Shown here in pieces: positions 10,723 to 21,566 of a stretch of 64,000 nt of DNA. Each line of letters opens with the position of its first letter. Positions within the stretch are counted from its first letter, which is position 1. This DNA is from Russula earlei. Lineage: Eukaryota > Basidiomycota > Agaricomycetes > Russulales > Russulaceae. The translations under genes were made by a program, and so were the position numbers. The stretch is taken from assembly GCA_025769875.1 (NCBI GenBank), contig JAGFNK010000004.1:187001-251000 (forward strand). The letters are read 5' to 3'. The notes beneath the pieces are model-generated. The model did not search any database and had not been told where the DNA came from. It saw only the letters and a program-made list of their open reading frames with translations.

Positions 10723-10825
10723 CTAAGGGGAAACTGAGGATGAGTGGTTAAGATGGGAAGGCAATGAACCTTGACTGCAACCATGTGAATAGCTCATTGA
10801 CACCAATATGGGAGATGAAACCCCT

Positions 10826-11520
10826 TTTTGGTTGGTCAACCTGTGGATATGTTTGTCACAATGTTGAATGGAATCAAGCTTGTTTACCTGAAAGATTTCT
10901 GGCATACCAATCACCCAGGTATCAAGAAAGCAGGGGATATTTATTGCAATTTACAAAATGCAAAAGTGTGTTACATTCTGGAGTTGGGTCCAGCTGGTGA
11001 CATGCTGTCGACACCAGAGCATCCACTCAATGTACAAAGCACAAAGATGCAAGAGTATGTGAAAGAAGGTGCATGCAAACATATTATGTGTCCTGGTACA
11101 TGCATGTCAAATGATATGTCCACTACTGACTTGTCTTGAACACACTTGGACAGCCACTGAGTACATTCAAATTGACTCAGGAGCTTTGCCAGGTCATTTG
11201 GGATGCTATCATCAGTGAGGATTGGCATTATATTTAAGTTTGTTGTTTGACAATTTGGAACAGCTCATATGGACACATATAACAAAGCAAAAATTTTACA
11301 TTGGGATGTGAGCACAGGAAACATTATGATTGCCCCAGATTGATCAGGCTTATTGATCAACTGGGACTTATCCAAGAAGGTGGATGTGGATCTGCCAAGG
11401 TGAAAATCCAGAACAGTATGATCTTTTTATCCCCTATGCACAGCAAATTGAATTACTTCATGTTCAGGGTACCTGGCAGTTCATATCAACAGCACTTTTA
11501 TGTTACTGAGTGGTTTGGGG
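10826..11520 (+). pseudogene. FunK1-type fungal protein kinase relic
   Basis: FunK1 kinases are a basidiomycete-expanded, kinase-like family of unclear substrate. Visible blocks are LVYLKDFWHTNHPGIKKAGD followed by IYCNLQNAKV, then KILHWDVSTGNIMI (11284-11325) and GLLINWDLSKKVD, and finally GTWQFISTALL (about 11470-11505). The catalytic loop HRD has become HWD, and a TGA stop (11341-11343) lies between the loop and the metal-binding region. Frame changes occur at about 11140 and 11410. I infer an inactive remnant. It abuts the hAT relic on the opposite strand. Confidence 0.7.
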
Positions 11521-11575
11521 TCCAGAAGATGCCAGAACACCTGAACTATGGACTGCATCATTTGCATCATGTGTG

Positions 11576-12055
11576 TGTCAGATCTTGACCATTTATGATC
11601 ATATCTTCCTGTTGAAGCGATACAGAAGCAATGAGTTGCATTGCTTCTGTTCCAGATGTTCCTGTACTGCCACATACATTGTTTCCCTGATTGGGAAAGT
11701 ACTTATGACACCGAGATTGCTACTAGGGAAGCACTTAATGCTTTCAGCACTGAGATCATTTACACAGAAGCAACTATTGCTTCTATGAGCTGCCTTTACT
11801 GCTATAGCATGGACCAGTACTACAGTAGCATGAACCTTATCCCTGAGGGCTATATAAAGCCCCCAGTTCATAGGAGTTGAGCCTTAAGCTTGACTTAGTT
11901 TGCCAATCCCAAGCAGTTGACTCCTACCCTGCCTGCAGAGCCCCTCTCATCTTGTTGCCATACTCTAGAAGGATCTAACACTCCTTCCCTCCACAAGTAC
12001 TGCTTGCTTGACTCGAGCATATCTGCATTGGTAGGATGTGTTCATAGACATGACC
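11576..12055 (+). repeat. Probable LTR fragment with TATA box
   Basis: A TATA box (CTATATAAAGCCC, about 11849-11861) is followed by AGTTGAGCCTTAAGCTTGACTT. A near match to this lies after the TATA box of LTR D at about 40,865-40,920. The right side is cut by the LTR A that begins at 12056. No coding sequence is recognised. Confidence 0.4.
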
Positions 12056-13021
12056 TGTTGAGACTCACTGTTGAACAATCCAGTTCAAGAGCGAGGTAGA
12101 AGCTTGGAGACAAGTCAACTGAGTTCAAGGATGAAGTTGGCGAAGAGCATGGTCCAAACAAGTAACAAGTACCAGAGTGGAACTGGTACTGGTTGTGAGA
12201 GGTGGTCATGGAAGGAGAGAGCCAGAGTGTGCTTAAATAGGGCAGTCCTAAAGGAGTACCCTTGATAACAGAGTGCTGCAAATCAAATGGACAGTCTGAG
12301 GACTGTCTGCTCCTTTATTGAGCGCTTATATACTATAAGAGAACTGCTAAATAGGGAACAAGTCATAACCTTGTTATCAAGCACACTTGACAGATGAGTA
12401 AGAAGTCAGAGTATGCTTACTGAGCATGCTCAGTACATGCTCAGTAAGCTGCTGAGTAAGAAGGCTCATATTGATGAGTAAGAGCCTTTAGTGTCCACAT
12501 GTTTATTGCTTAGTACACATGCAAAGTACCTGATTCATTTACTGTTAGTTAGTTTAGGGCTGGTCATCTGAGGACTTGTGGTTTTGTCCAGGGAATAGAG
12601 TCATCCATAAGGCCCTTTATATAGTTCTATTAGGGTCCTTAGAGTTGACCATAATACTTCTACTAAGGTCCTTAGTATTGCCTTATAGTTCATTCTAAGG
12701 TTATTAGAGTTAGTCTAATAACACATTATAGGGCCTATAGTATCTTTGTTAGTATATATTGTAGAGCACTTTGGGATTGTCCTAAAGGGTCTTTAGGGAG
12801 CCTATAATACTGTCTTATCTTGCTAGAAGGGTTGCCACTAAGTAGGGCTTGTTGTATGTCGATTGTGCCTAGAATCAATCACGTGACAATGCACACACGA
12901 TATTGTGGACACCTCTACTCACCCCTTTTGTCTGTGTGAACAGGGTGGCATCATAGAGGCTGGGTTTCCTCTAATAAGGAAGGGTCCTTCCAGGGCCCTC
13001 TCCAGGAAATGGTTCATGACA
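12056..13021 (-). repeat. LTR A, solo copy (reverse orientation)
   Basis: Runs from TGTTGAGACTCAC to GGTTCATGACA; reversed, it begins TGTCATGAACC and ends GTCTCAACA. It is about 966 bp, the same as the copies at 46998 and 49772. Reversed, it carries a TATATAAG box and an AATAAA signal. Flanking pentamers TGACC and GCAAT do not match, so no target duplication remains. Confidence 0.85.
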
Positions 13022-14231
13022 GCAATGCAGCAAAGGAATGTGAAACATCCAACAGAATGCATAGAGGACTATTTCCACCTCTTGGACCTTCATCTTCCAG
13101 GCATAACTTTTTAGCTTGCTTGCAAGGCTGTCCAGAGTAAGTTTTCAGTACATCATCACACAGTGTCCCACATACTCAGAATGTATCTTTTCTCTGTCAT
13201 AGCTAGCTGTCAACACATGTACTGCTGATCACTTAAGGACTCAGGAGCAGGTGGGCAAGGGTTGAACAGACAGTACATGGTGTAGATGGCATTGAACAAG
13301 AGGATGAGCCAAATGACTAGGAGGTACCAGATGGGGACTGGTATGTGTTGCAGGAGGCAGAGGCAAAGGTTGGAGGCCAGTGCAGTGAAGAGGCTTTAGA
13401 CAAGACAGTCATTGAAGAGTACCTTGAAGATGAGGGAAGACTTTAAACTGAGCAGTCACAGGGGAGTACCCAGGAGGATGAGAGTATCACAAATGGACAG
13501 TCTGATGACTGCCATGCTACATTGGGGCTTATATACTGTGTACATGGTCGATTACAAAGAACAGGGACTATTCTAGACTCTTTGGTACCATCCAATAGGG
13601 TTGTAGGGGCATAAACTCACTTGTGTCAGGTTTAGGGCTGACTGAGTGTATTACTGATCATTGTGGAGCGATGACACCATTATGATGTCACTGTGGAGTG
13701 CTTGGTGAGCAGATGATGTCAGTGTGGAGTCACTCAGTCAGCCATGATGTCATTGGAGCTAGATGATGTCATATGAGTTATGCAACAAGTTGTAGGAGTC
13801 TGTGCTGCTGTTTTCAGGTCCTTGGTGGCTGAGTGGCCATGTGGCTGCCATGCAATGATTACCCAATTAGGAAATGTGTGTCTAGCTGTGTCATAGTACC
13901 TTTGTGACAGCAATATCTTGTACCACAGGAAGAGTAGCCCATGAAATAGAAGTGGATTGACAATGTAAAAAAGAGGGGTTTCTTCAAAGTGAATTTGGGC
14001 AATACATAGCCAGGACTTGGCCTTGGTTCACAACACTAGCTCAACTTGGGGGTGTATTAGATGATTGTATTCTGTCTTCTAAGGCTTGCATTTGGTTAAG
14101 TATCTGGGCTTAGACCTTCTTGTTGTAGTTTGGATTCATATGAACAGGTTGCACATCCAATTCCTTTTGAGTTATTTGCAACAAGGGCATCAGACATCCA
14201 CAGCCAGTTGCCTTCAACACAGACTTGGTTC
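13022..14231. other. Unassigned flank around a solo LTR B
   Basis: Outside the solo LTR at 13208-14035, the stretches 13022-13207 and 14041-14223 show no recognisable gene. They join across the LTR once one CTAGC duplication is removed, so they form one older sequence block. Confidence 0.4.
13208..14035 (-). repeat. LTR B, solo copy with TSD CTAGC
   Basis: Starts TGTCAACACATG and ends GGTTCACAACA. The pentamer CTAGC is found at 13203-13207 and 14036-14040. It is 828 bp, the same length and sequence family as the gypsy LTRs at 43462 and 54242, but reversed. A solo LTR with a clean target duplication indicates LTR-LTR recombination after insertion. Confidence 0.92.
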
Positions 14232-15678
14232 TAGGGTTTTTCCAGGCCCAGCTTGGCCTGAAAGCCCCGGCTTTGGCTTGGCCTGAGGTGGCTTTGGCTT
14301 ACTAAAATCCCAGGCCGGGCCAAAGCCGTCAATTATGGCTTGGCTCCAGGCTTGGCTTGGCCTGGGCCACGGCTTTTGTACAGTAAATAAAATGTCGATT
14401 GTGCAGGTTGGCTGCTGATGATAGTATGGGAAGATACTAAGCTACTCAGACCAATACATTGTCTCCTCATCGTCGTCAATCAGTAGCCCATCCCACGAGA
14501 ACTCTTCAACATCTGAGTCTCCCGAGTCCCCTCTGGCTGCCACATCGTCCAGCTCTTGGTCGCTAGTTTCCTCAGCTTCTGATATTGATGATGGTGCAGG
14601 TTCTCGGAAAAGTAAATCATGACGGATCGTGCACTTGATACACTGCAGGGCCTCCACAATGTCACCCTTGAGATGACTGCATTGTTTTGATATTGTAATC
14701 CCACCCTGCAAGAACATGTGTTCGCTAGAAACGGATGACAACATAATCGCCAGATAGTCCCTGCGCGAGAGAGCCCCAAGCACGATGATAGCGCTGTGAG
14801 TTGTACTGTGAAGTTGTTTTAGTCACTTGTATGAGTATTCAATCCTGGAATGCTTACGCCCCACCACTGGATTGCTGTCCAGCCTTCTGGAACTTGCTCA
14901 AGAACATCCATGTATGCATGGTAATCATGGAGCCATGGCTGTTGAGGGTCATCTGGTACATCCAACCCTGTGTCTGCCAGCTGTGTCTTCATCATCATCG
15001 CTAAGCTCTCAAAGCAAAGCGTGAAGTCCCTTGTCCTTTCTTGATGGTGTGGATGGCCTCGTCATAGAATGACCACTCAATCGTAGCCACTGCTCTTTGA
15101 ACTAAGAGCAATTAGCACCTAGACGTAAAAGGGGACTTGAGCGTACCTCCTCCTCAACACATTTCAGGACATCATCATGGAGATCAGCGGACCATTGCTT
15201 CTTGAAATATCCCATCTTCTCCTTTGGGTTGAGAACTAGCAATATGTCAGTGATGGATGACAGGGCGAGGGCCAAAAGTCATACTCATGGACATGATGTA
15301 CGCAGGAGACTCTGTAGTTTTCTTGTAGTATTCATCAACCTTCTCACATGCAGCACGAATGGCAGGGGCAAACGGCTTGTATTTTGGACAGTCGGCACGA
15401 CTGGACCATGCTCTGTAAAGGGCTTCAAGTGCCAGAATGGCCAGATGAAGAGTTGGAATGACTGGTGTGTCCATGCAAAGTTGATAAATTAAAGTTTGAT
15501 AATTACCCCAAAAAAAAGGTCAAAGCCTGTGGCTTGACAGGCCTGGCTTTGGCTTTTCAAATCATAGGCCAGGCCAAAGCCGTCACGAAAGCCATCACTT
15601 TGGCCCGGCTTGGCCTGGCCTATTTTGGCCTGGCTTGGCCCTGGCTCACGGCCTGAAGCCAGGCCGGGCACAACCCTA
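14232..15678 (-). mobile_element. hAT element 2, internally deleted, TSD CTTGGTTC
   Basis: Terminal inverted repeats TAGGGTTTTTCC and, reversed from the right, TAGGGTTGTGCC. The 8-bp duplication CTTGGTTC flanks the element exactly (14224-14231, 15679-15686), the length diagnostic of hAT. Both ends carry dense GGCCTGGC/GCCTTGGC-like subterminal repeats (14240-14380 and 15530-15665). At 1.45 kb it holds only the C-terminal half of a transposase. Confidence 0.93.
14442..15474 (-). pseudogene. hAT transposase 2, C-terminal part
   Basis: From 15474 downwards the minus strand reads CEKVDEYYKKTTESPAYIM, then NPKEKMGYFKKQWSADL (about 15230-15175) and WTAIQWWGVSIPGLN. The C-terminal dimerisation domain follows as RDYLAIMLSSVSSEHMF and GDIVEALQCIKCTIRHD (14774-14620), with an acidic tail. 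Frame changes at about 15290 and 15050-14900 break it. The N-terminal BED and catalytic region are absent, which explains the short element. Confidence 0.8.
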
Positions 15679-15686
15679 CTTGGTTC

Positions 15687-15973
15687 TTAGTGGGAAAATA
15701 CAAACAAGATTCAATTATAAGTGTGAAAAATGATGGCTGACTACGTTACTTGGCTTGAGTAAAATTGTAATGAAATGTAAAGCCCAGATCTTTGCCTTGA
15801 GTTTAATCTGTGTGGTCAGTCTCTGTCATCAGGGTGATTGATCCCCATTGGCTGATTATCACCATGTAATGAGTAGACTGTTCTTATTTAAAATTTGGTG
15901 TCATATTTGTGGATGCACTTTATGTCTCAATTTATTCAATATAAATCCATGTATTGACATATCCCATTGTTAT
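15687..15973. other. Unassigned spacer
   Basis: About 290 bp, AT-rich, between hAT element 2 and the left arm of the palindrome. No gene or repeat is recognised. Confidence 0.4.
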
Positions 15974-17706
15974 TGTCGTTTTCACGTGACCTTGCACTTG
16001 CCATTTTTGGATGTCATTTCAAGTGCAAAAATAAAACTGCTATATCTCAACAGTTTCTCAACAGATTGCCTTGAAACTTTGACAGTAGAACCTTATATGT
16101 TGTATCTAGGTGCAGCTAAAATATGGGAGCCTAATATTTAGTTCTTGAAATGTCGATTTTCGGGTGGTGACATGAGTGCAAAACTTTGAACTGCCATATC
16201 TCAACTGTTTCTGAACCAATTGACTTGAAACTTCAACAGTGGGATCCCATGTACTGTATCTAGGTGCAGCCCAAGAGTTGGGGTCTGATTCTTAGTTTTT
16301 GAAGTTTTGGTTTTTGGGTGATCTGAGTTTGAAATTTCGATCTGCCATATCTCAACCATTTCTCAATAGATTGCCTTGAAACGTGGACAGTGGGACCTTA
16401 TATACTGTATCTAGGTGCAGCAAAAATATGGGAGCCTAATATTCAGTTTTTGAAGTTTCAATTTTTGTGTGCCAAGCTGCGTGGGAAATTTCATACTGCC
16501 ATGTCTCAACCATTTCTCAATGGATTGTCTTGAAACTTGGACAGTGGAACCTCATGCACTGTAGCTAGATGTTTCACTCATTGGATGTTCACATTTTGGG
16601 GTGCCAACCCCAAGCATGATAATATTACATTATCCCTACAGCTGAATCCATCCATGATATGATATGATTATTACAACTGTACCGCGCGAGAAGGGCACAC
16701 TTAAGTTCATGGGGCTGGACAAGGACTGAGGGAAGAGTGAAAGAGACAAAATTGAAATGATGACGCAAGGCGTGCATCGAGGCAGCAATAGGCATCGGCA
16801 TGGGTACATGTGCGTGTAGCTTCTTCAGTGAGTCTTTGGCCTTGCGCATGCGTGGTCTCATTGTCGCAAAGGGGGGTGTGCATGTTCTGAGGTGTTGCCA
16901 TGTGTTGGAACATGGGCACAGTGTGGGGAAGCAGGAGGGAGGAGTGTGCTTGCATTGTGTGTCAAATGTGTCGTTGCAATGTGGTGTTGCCAGGCATTGG
17001 CCGTGTTGCTGATATTGCTGCTGCTGCTGCTGTTGTTGTCATTGATCCTGGTGCTGCTGTCATGGCAGAGGCTGAGGCATGGTCATTTGAGGCAATGGGG
17101 TGGTGAGAGGCAAGGGTGTAGACGATGGCATTATGGAAAGGTGTGAGCGTCTGAGGGGGTGACTTGCATGTTGCTCGTGCTGTCATCTTGTGGGTGTGGC
17201 GATGAGGTCTTCACCACTGCAGGTGATGGCAGCGCTCATGGGTGAGGTTGTATGTATGGATGGGGATGCGGTGGAAGGGGAGGAGTGGTGCAGTGTGGTG
17301 CTTGCATCGGCGACTTCTCCTGTGGCGACATCATGGTGGCAGCTGGTGATCTTTCTGTGGGGTGGCATCGAGGTAATGATGGGCGATGCTGGACATGTGG
17401 GAACCGCAGGGACGATGGGAGCAGGCGATGTGAAGGCATGACATTTTGGCAACCATACCTGCTGTTACGGGGCAGGGTGGGGAACGCGGCGGTGTTGGTT
17501 TTGCCTGGAGTCGCATAGAAGTGCGGCTGTGTGTGCGCATACATTGGGCAGCAGAGAGGTGATGTTGTGCCAGGCGGGAGAGCGGGTAAATGCGCGCACA
17601 CACCAAGGGGGTCCAGGGGGCGTGATCCATTTGTTGTGAAGGGAAGTAGGATGTTCACATCCTCAGAAAGCGCCAAAGAGTGTCCTGCCGGTGAGAAGGG
17701 ACGAGC
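15974..17706. repeat. Palindrome, left arm (~1.73 kb)
   Basis: Reverse complement of 18109-19727 plus 23107-23228, with only rare differences that I could see. It carries four 152-bp tandem repeats near the outer end. The inner kilobase is poor in C and resembles the family E internal sequence at 30.5-31.7 kb, for example the shared GGTGGCTTCTCCTGTG-type block. Open frames inside are low-complexity and mirrored on the other arm; none looks like a known protein. Confidence 0.93.
16039..16600. repeat. Four subterminal tandem repeats, ~152 bp
   Basis: Units start near 16039, 16191, 16342 and 16496 with CTGCCATATCTCAAC-like sequence. Each includes a TTGAAACTT block, a GACAGTGGGACC block and TATCTAGGTGCAGC. 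The unit sequence is diverged within an arm, but the mirrored series at 19210-19727 plus 23107-23175 is nearly identical to it. Confidence 0.85.
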
Positions 17707-18108
17707 GCGACGTGTCCAGAGCAATGTCACTCAGAGGTGCCTTGGACTCCAATGTTGAGGATGCAAGAAGTAGACCTGTCTCTTCAAAGGTCTCCCGGAT
17801 TTCCATCATTTGATACAAATCATCCTGCTTCCTGTTGCAGTTGCCTCCAGGAGAGACCTGGGTGATACGGACTGGGTGGGATCAGCCAAAGGTACGTGCA
17901 CAATGTCACCACCACTTGGATAAGCAATACGTAGATTCAAATAGCATGAGAATGTGCGAGTAAGCACTCCAAGTGCTAGTGCTAGCATGCACAAGTGGAA
18001 ATCCGGAACCGCGATTGCGAATACGAGACTACAGATAGGAAAACAAGAGAGAGAAGAGACAAGCGATCTGACTTATTCCTACATAGGTCTCCTGGTGCTT
18101 TTCTTATA
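17707..18108. other. Palindrome loop (402 bp)
   Basis: This unique segment lies between the two arms. The minus strand holds a short open frame (17994-17806) containing YPSGGDIVHVPLADPTQSV, which I do not recognise. No transposase domain is visible. Confidence 0.6.
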
Positions 18109-19727
18109 GCTCGTCCCTTCTTACCAGCAGGACACTCTTTGGCGCTTTCTGAGGATGTGAACATCCTACTTCCCCTTCACAACAAATGGATCACAGCCCC
18201 CTGGACCCCCTTGGTGTGTGCGCGCATTTACCCTGCTCTCCCGCCTGGCACAACATCACCTCTCTGCTGCCCAACGTATGCGCACACACAGCCGCACTTC
18301 TATGCGAACTCCAGGCAAAACCAACACCGCCGCATTCCCCACCCTGCCCCGTAACAGCAGGTACGGTTGCCAAAATGTCATGCCTTCACATCGCCTGCTC
18401 CCATCGTCCCTGCGGTTCCCACACGTCCAGCATCGCCCATCATTACCTCAATGCCACCCCTGCAGAAAGATCACCAGCTGCCACCATGATGTCGCCACAG
18501 GAGAAGTCACCGATGCAAGCACCACACTGAACCACTCCTCCCCTTCCACCGAATCCCCATCCATACATACAACCTCACCCATGAGTGCTGCCATCACCTG
18601 CAGTGGTGAAGACCTCATCGCCATGCCCACAAGATGACAGCACGAGCAACATGCAAGTCACCCCCTCAGACGCTCACACCTTTCCATAATGCCATCGTCT
18701 ACACCCTTGCCTCTCGCCACCCCATTGCCTCAAATGACCATGCCTCAGCCTCTGCCATGACAGCAGCACCAGGATCAATGACAACAACAACAGCAGCAGC
18801 AGCAATATCAGCAACACGGCCAATGCCTGGCAACACCACGTTGCAACGACACATTTGACACACGATGCAAGCACACTCCTCCCTCCTGCTTCCCCACACT
18901 GTGCCCATGTTCCAACACATGGCAACACCTCAGAACATGCACACCCCCCTTTGCGACAATGAGACCACGCATGCGCAAGGCCAAAGACTCACTGAAGAAG
19001 CTACACGCACATGTACCCATGCCGATGCCTATTGCTGCCTCGATGCACGCCTTGTGTCATCATTTCAATTTTGTCTCTTTCACTCTTCCCTCAGTCCTTG
19101 TCCAGCCCCATGAACTTAAGTGTGCCCTTCTCGCGCGGTACAGTTGTAATAATCATATCATATCATGGATGGATTCAGCTGTAGGGATAATGTAATATTA
19201 TCATGCTTGGGGTTGGCACCCCAAAATGTGAACATCCAATGAGTGAAACATCTAGCTACAGTGCATGAGGTTCCACTGTCCAAGTTTCAAGACAATCCAT
19301 TGAGAAATGGTTGAGACATGGCAGTATGAAATTTCCCACGCAGCTTGGCACACAAAAATTGAAACTTCAAAAACTGAATATTAGGCTCCCATATTTTTGC
19401 TGCACCTAGATACAGTATATAAGGTCCCACTGTCCACGTTTCAAGGCAATCTATTGAGAAATGGTTGAGATATGGCAGATCGAAATTTCAAACTCAGATC
19501 ACCCAAAAACCAAAACTTCAAAAACTAAGAATCAGACCCCAACTCTTGGGCTGCACCTAGATACAGTACATGGGATCCCACTGTTGAAGTTTCAAGTCAA
19601 TTGGTTCAGAAACAGTTGAGATATGGCAGTTCAAAGTTTTGCACTCATGTCACCACCCGAAAATCGACATTTCAAGAACTAAATATTAGGCTCCCATATT
19701 TTAGCTGCACCTAGATACAACATATAA
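18109..19727. repeat. Palindrome, right arm, inner part
   Basis: Inverted copy of the left arm. It is interrupted at 19727 by the Harbinger element and resumes at 23107. Confidence 0.93.
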
Positions 19728-19931
19728 GGCCCATGATACCAACTGAGAATTCTTGAACTTCGAACTTGAACTTGAATTTCGGGATTTTCTGGGAGTGACT
19801 GGTATGACCAGTGTGATATAAGTGACATCGCATATATGATAAACTAATAGGTTTTTTTTTAATATGAGTTTTTATTTGCTTGTGATTTGCATATTCACGT
19901 ATTGTGATTGCAGCTGTGACTGGGAACTGAC

Positions 19932-21346
19932 TCAGTCCGCTTGTATCCACTGAATGTTGCCGAGGCATACTGTAGGGCCCATGATCCATGCACAGTGGAG
20001 CGAGAGATTTTTGAACAGGAAATGGAAAATCTTTTTTTGAAAAAAATACCATTCAATAACACATTCTGCATGGTCCCTCTGAATTCTCTGATACTGCTCC
20101 CACATGTCATCAGCAATTTTATCTCGCCTGATATTTGCTTGCTCCCTCTCATGCTGCATCACAGGGCCTGTTCCAAGTTCACCAGCCAGCGCTTCCTCTT
20201 CTTGTGCATCCATCTGGAGGTCAGCCACTTGGTCATCAAAGGTGCCAATCTCCCTAGAGTCATATGTGTGAATAAGATTGTGAAGTGCTGCGAGCGCACA
20301 TGGGACGCGTGCTTGAACTCCCATGTCATACTCGCAGGGTTGTGAGAGAATCTTGAAACGCCACTTGAGAATTCCAAAAATGTGTTCAATGACATTGCAA
20401 GCTTGGGCATGATGCAATTGAACAGCTCCTTGGGTGTGCGTGGCCTAGGACAAACATCAGTAAGACAACTTGAAAGTAAGACAACAAAGACTCACCTTGT
20501 GTGAGCATGGCCCCATTCAGCTAGATGGTACCGCAACGCCTCGATAAGGGGTGAGAAGTACATCTGACGAGGCAAAACCTGCATCACCAAGATAATACTT
20601 CCCCCTTGGGACACGAAGATCAGAATGATGTGCTGCATGAAAAAGTGTTGCATCAGCAGTGGAACCCTCCCAACCAGTCAGCAGGTAGGTGAAGCGGAGG
20701 TCAAATGAGCATCCCACAAGGCAGTTCTGCATGAGACCTCCTTTGTGGTTCCTTGCCACATCACACTCTCCAGCAGTGGCAAAAATAGTCGATATGTGTA
20801 CCGTTGATAGCACCCAGCGCATCCTTGAGAAATGGAAAGAATTTGGGGTTGCTTTGGATGAAGGGGTGAGGGGGTGAATCGGCATTGGGAAGGCGCACAA
20901 ATGTGGTGTAGAAGGGAGGGCTCGAGAGAATGCCTAGAATTTTTTTAAAATACCTAGCTATCCATCAGACGACATCTGAAAGAAACCTGAGAGATACTTA
21001 CTTTGAAATGGTGCGGGGTGACCACTGAAAATGCTCTCCGACATGTGTCGATGGCAGCCCTGTGACAGCTGTATAAAGGAAGATAGCAATTTGTTCTTCG
21101 ACTTGGATGTGTCAGTGATGATGAGATACCAAGTTGTTGGAGGATCTGCTGGAGGATGATAAATACTTTTTTATGCACCCCAAGCTCAGTCCGAATGCGC
21201 TCTGGATGGCCAGTGAGTAGGTCCTCAACCCACTTAGCCCCAGTGTATGAAGATGTGTGATATGGGATAGGAGGACGATAGAGGGGTTCAAGGAGCTCAA
21301 GTAATGCTTGGCAGCAAAGTAGGAGAACAGTTGACATATTTAACAT
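19932..21346 (-). pseudogene. Harbinger DDE_4 transposase
   Basis: The N-terminal part reads YHTSSYTGAKWVEDLLTGHP and GVHKKVF. After a one-base frame change it continues VEEQIAIFLYTAVTGLPSTH to a GTAAGT donor near 20997. The DDE core includes ALGAINGTHI, where the expected first catalytic Asp is Asn. Then come ARNHKGGLMQNCL, GWEGSTADATLFH (second Asp) and KYYLGDAGF (third Asp). An extra base breaks the frame after PYRGV (about 20535). The end (20417-19932) has NVIEHIFGILKWRFKIL. The missing Asp and the frameshifts make it inactive. Confidence 0.85.
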
Positions 21347-21566
21347 GACATAGAGCTGTTGGTGCCGTTGGCGTCACCATTGTACCCATTGCTGATGAGG
21401 GTTATCTGGCATCTTGAGCGAGGGAGGGGACAACAACAGGGACAAAGCGTGCAACTTTTTGACAGAAAATGTTTTTGGCACATCACATGTAATTTCACAA
21501 TATGTGAAATATTTATTTGGATACACATACATGACACAACAACACAAATCATCGCTTACACTCACT

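Noticed and set aside
12056..13021. A flanking target duplication for this LTR A copy
   Set aside because: The neighbouring pentamers TGACC and GCAAT differ, so I do not claim a simple insertion here.
17183..17730. Mirrored ORFs in the palindrome arms as duplicated genes
   Set aside because: The same frames are open on several strands, the composition is biased (His, Thr, Pro), and they share blocks with family E. No start or intron logic supports a gene.
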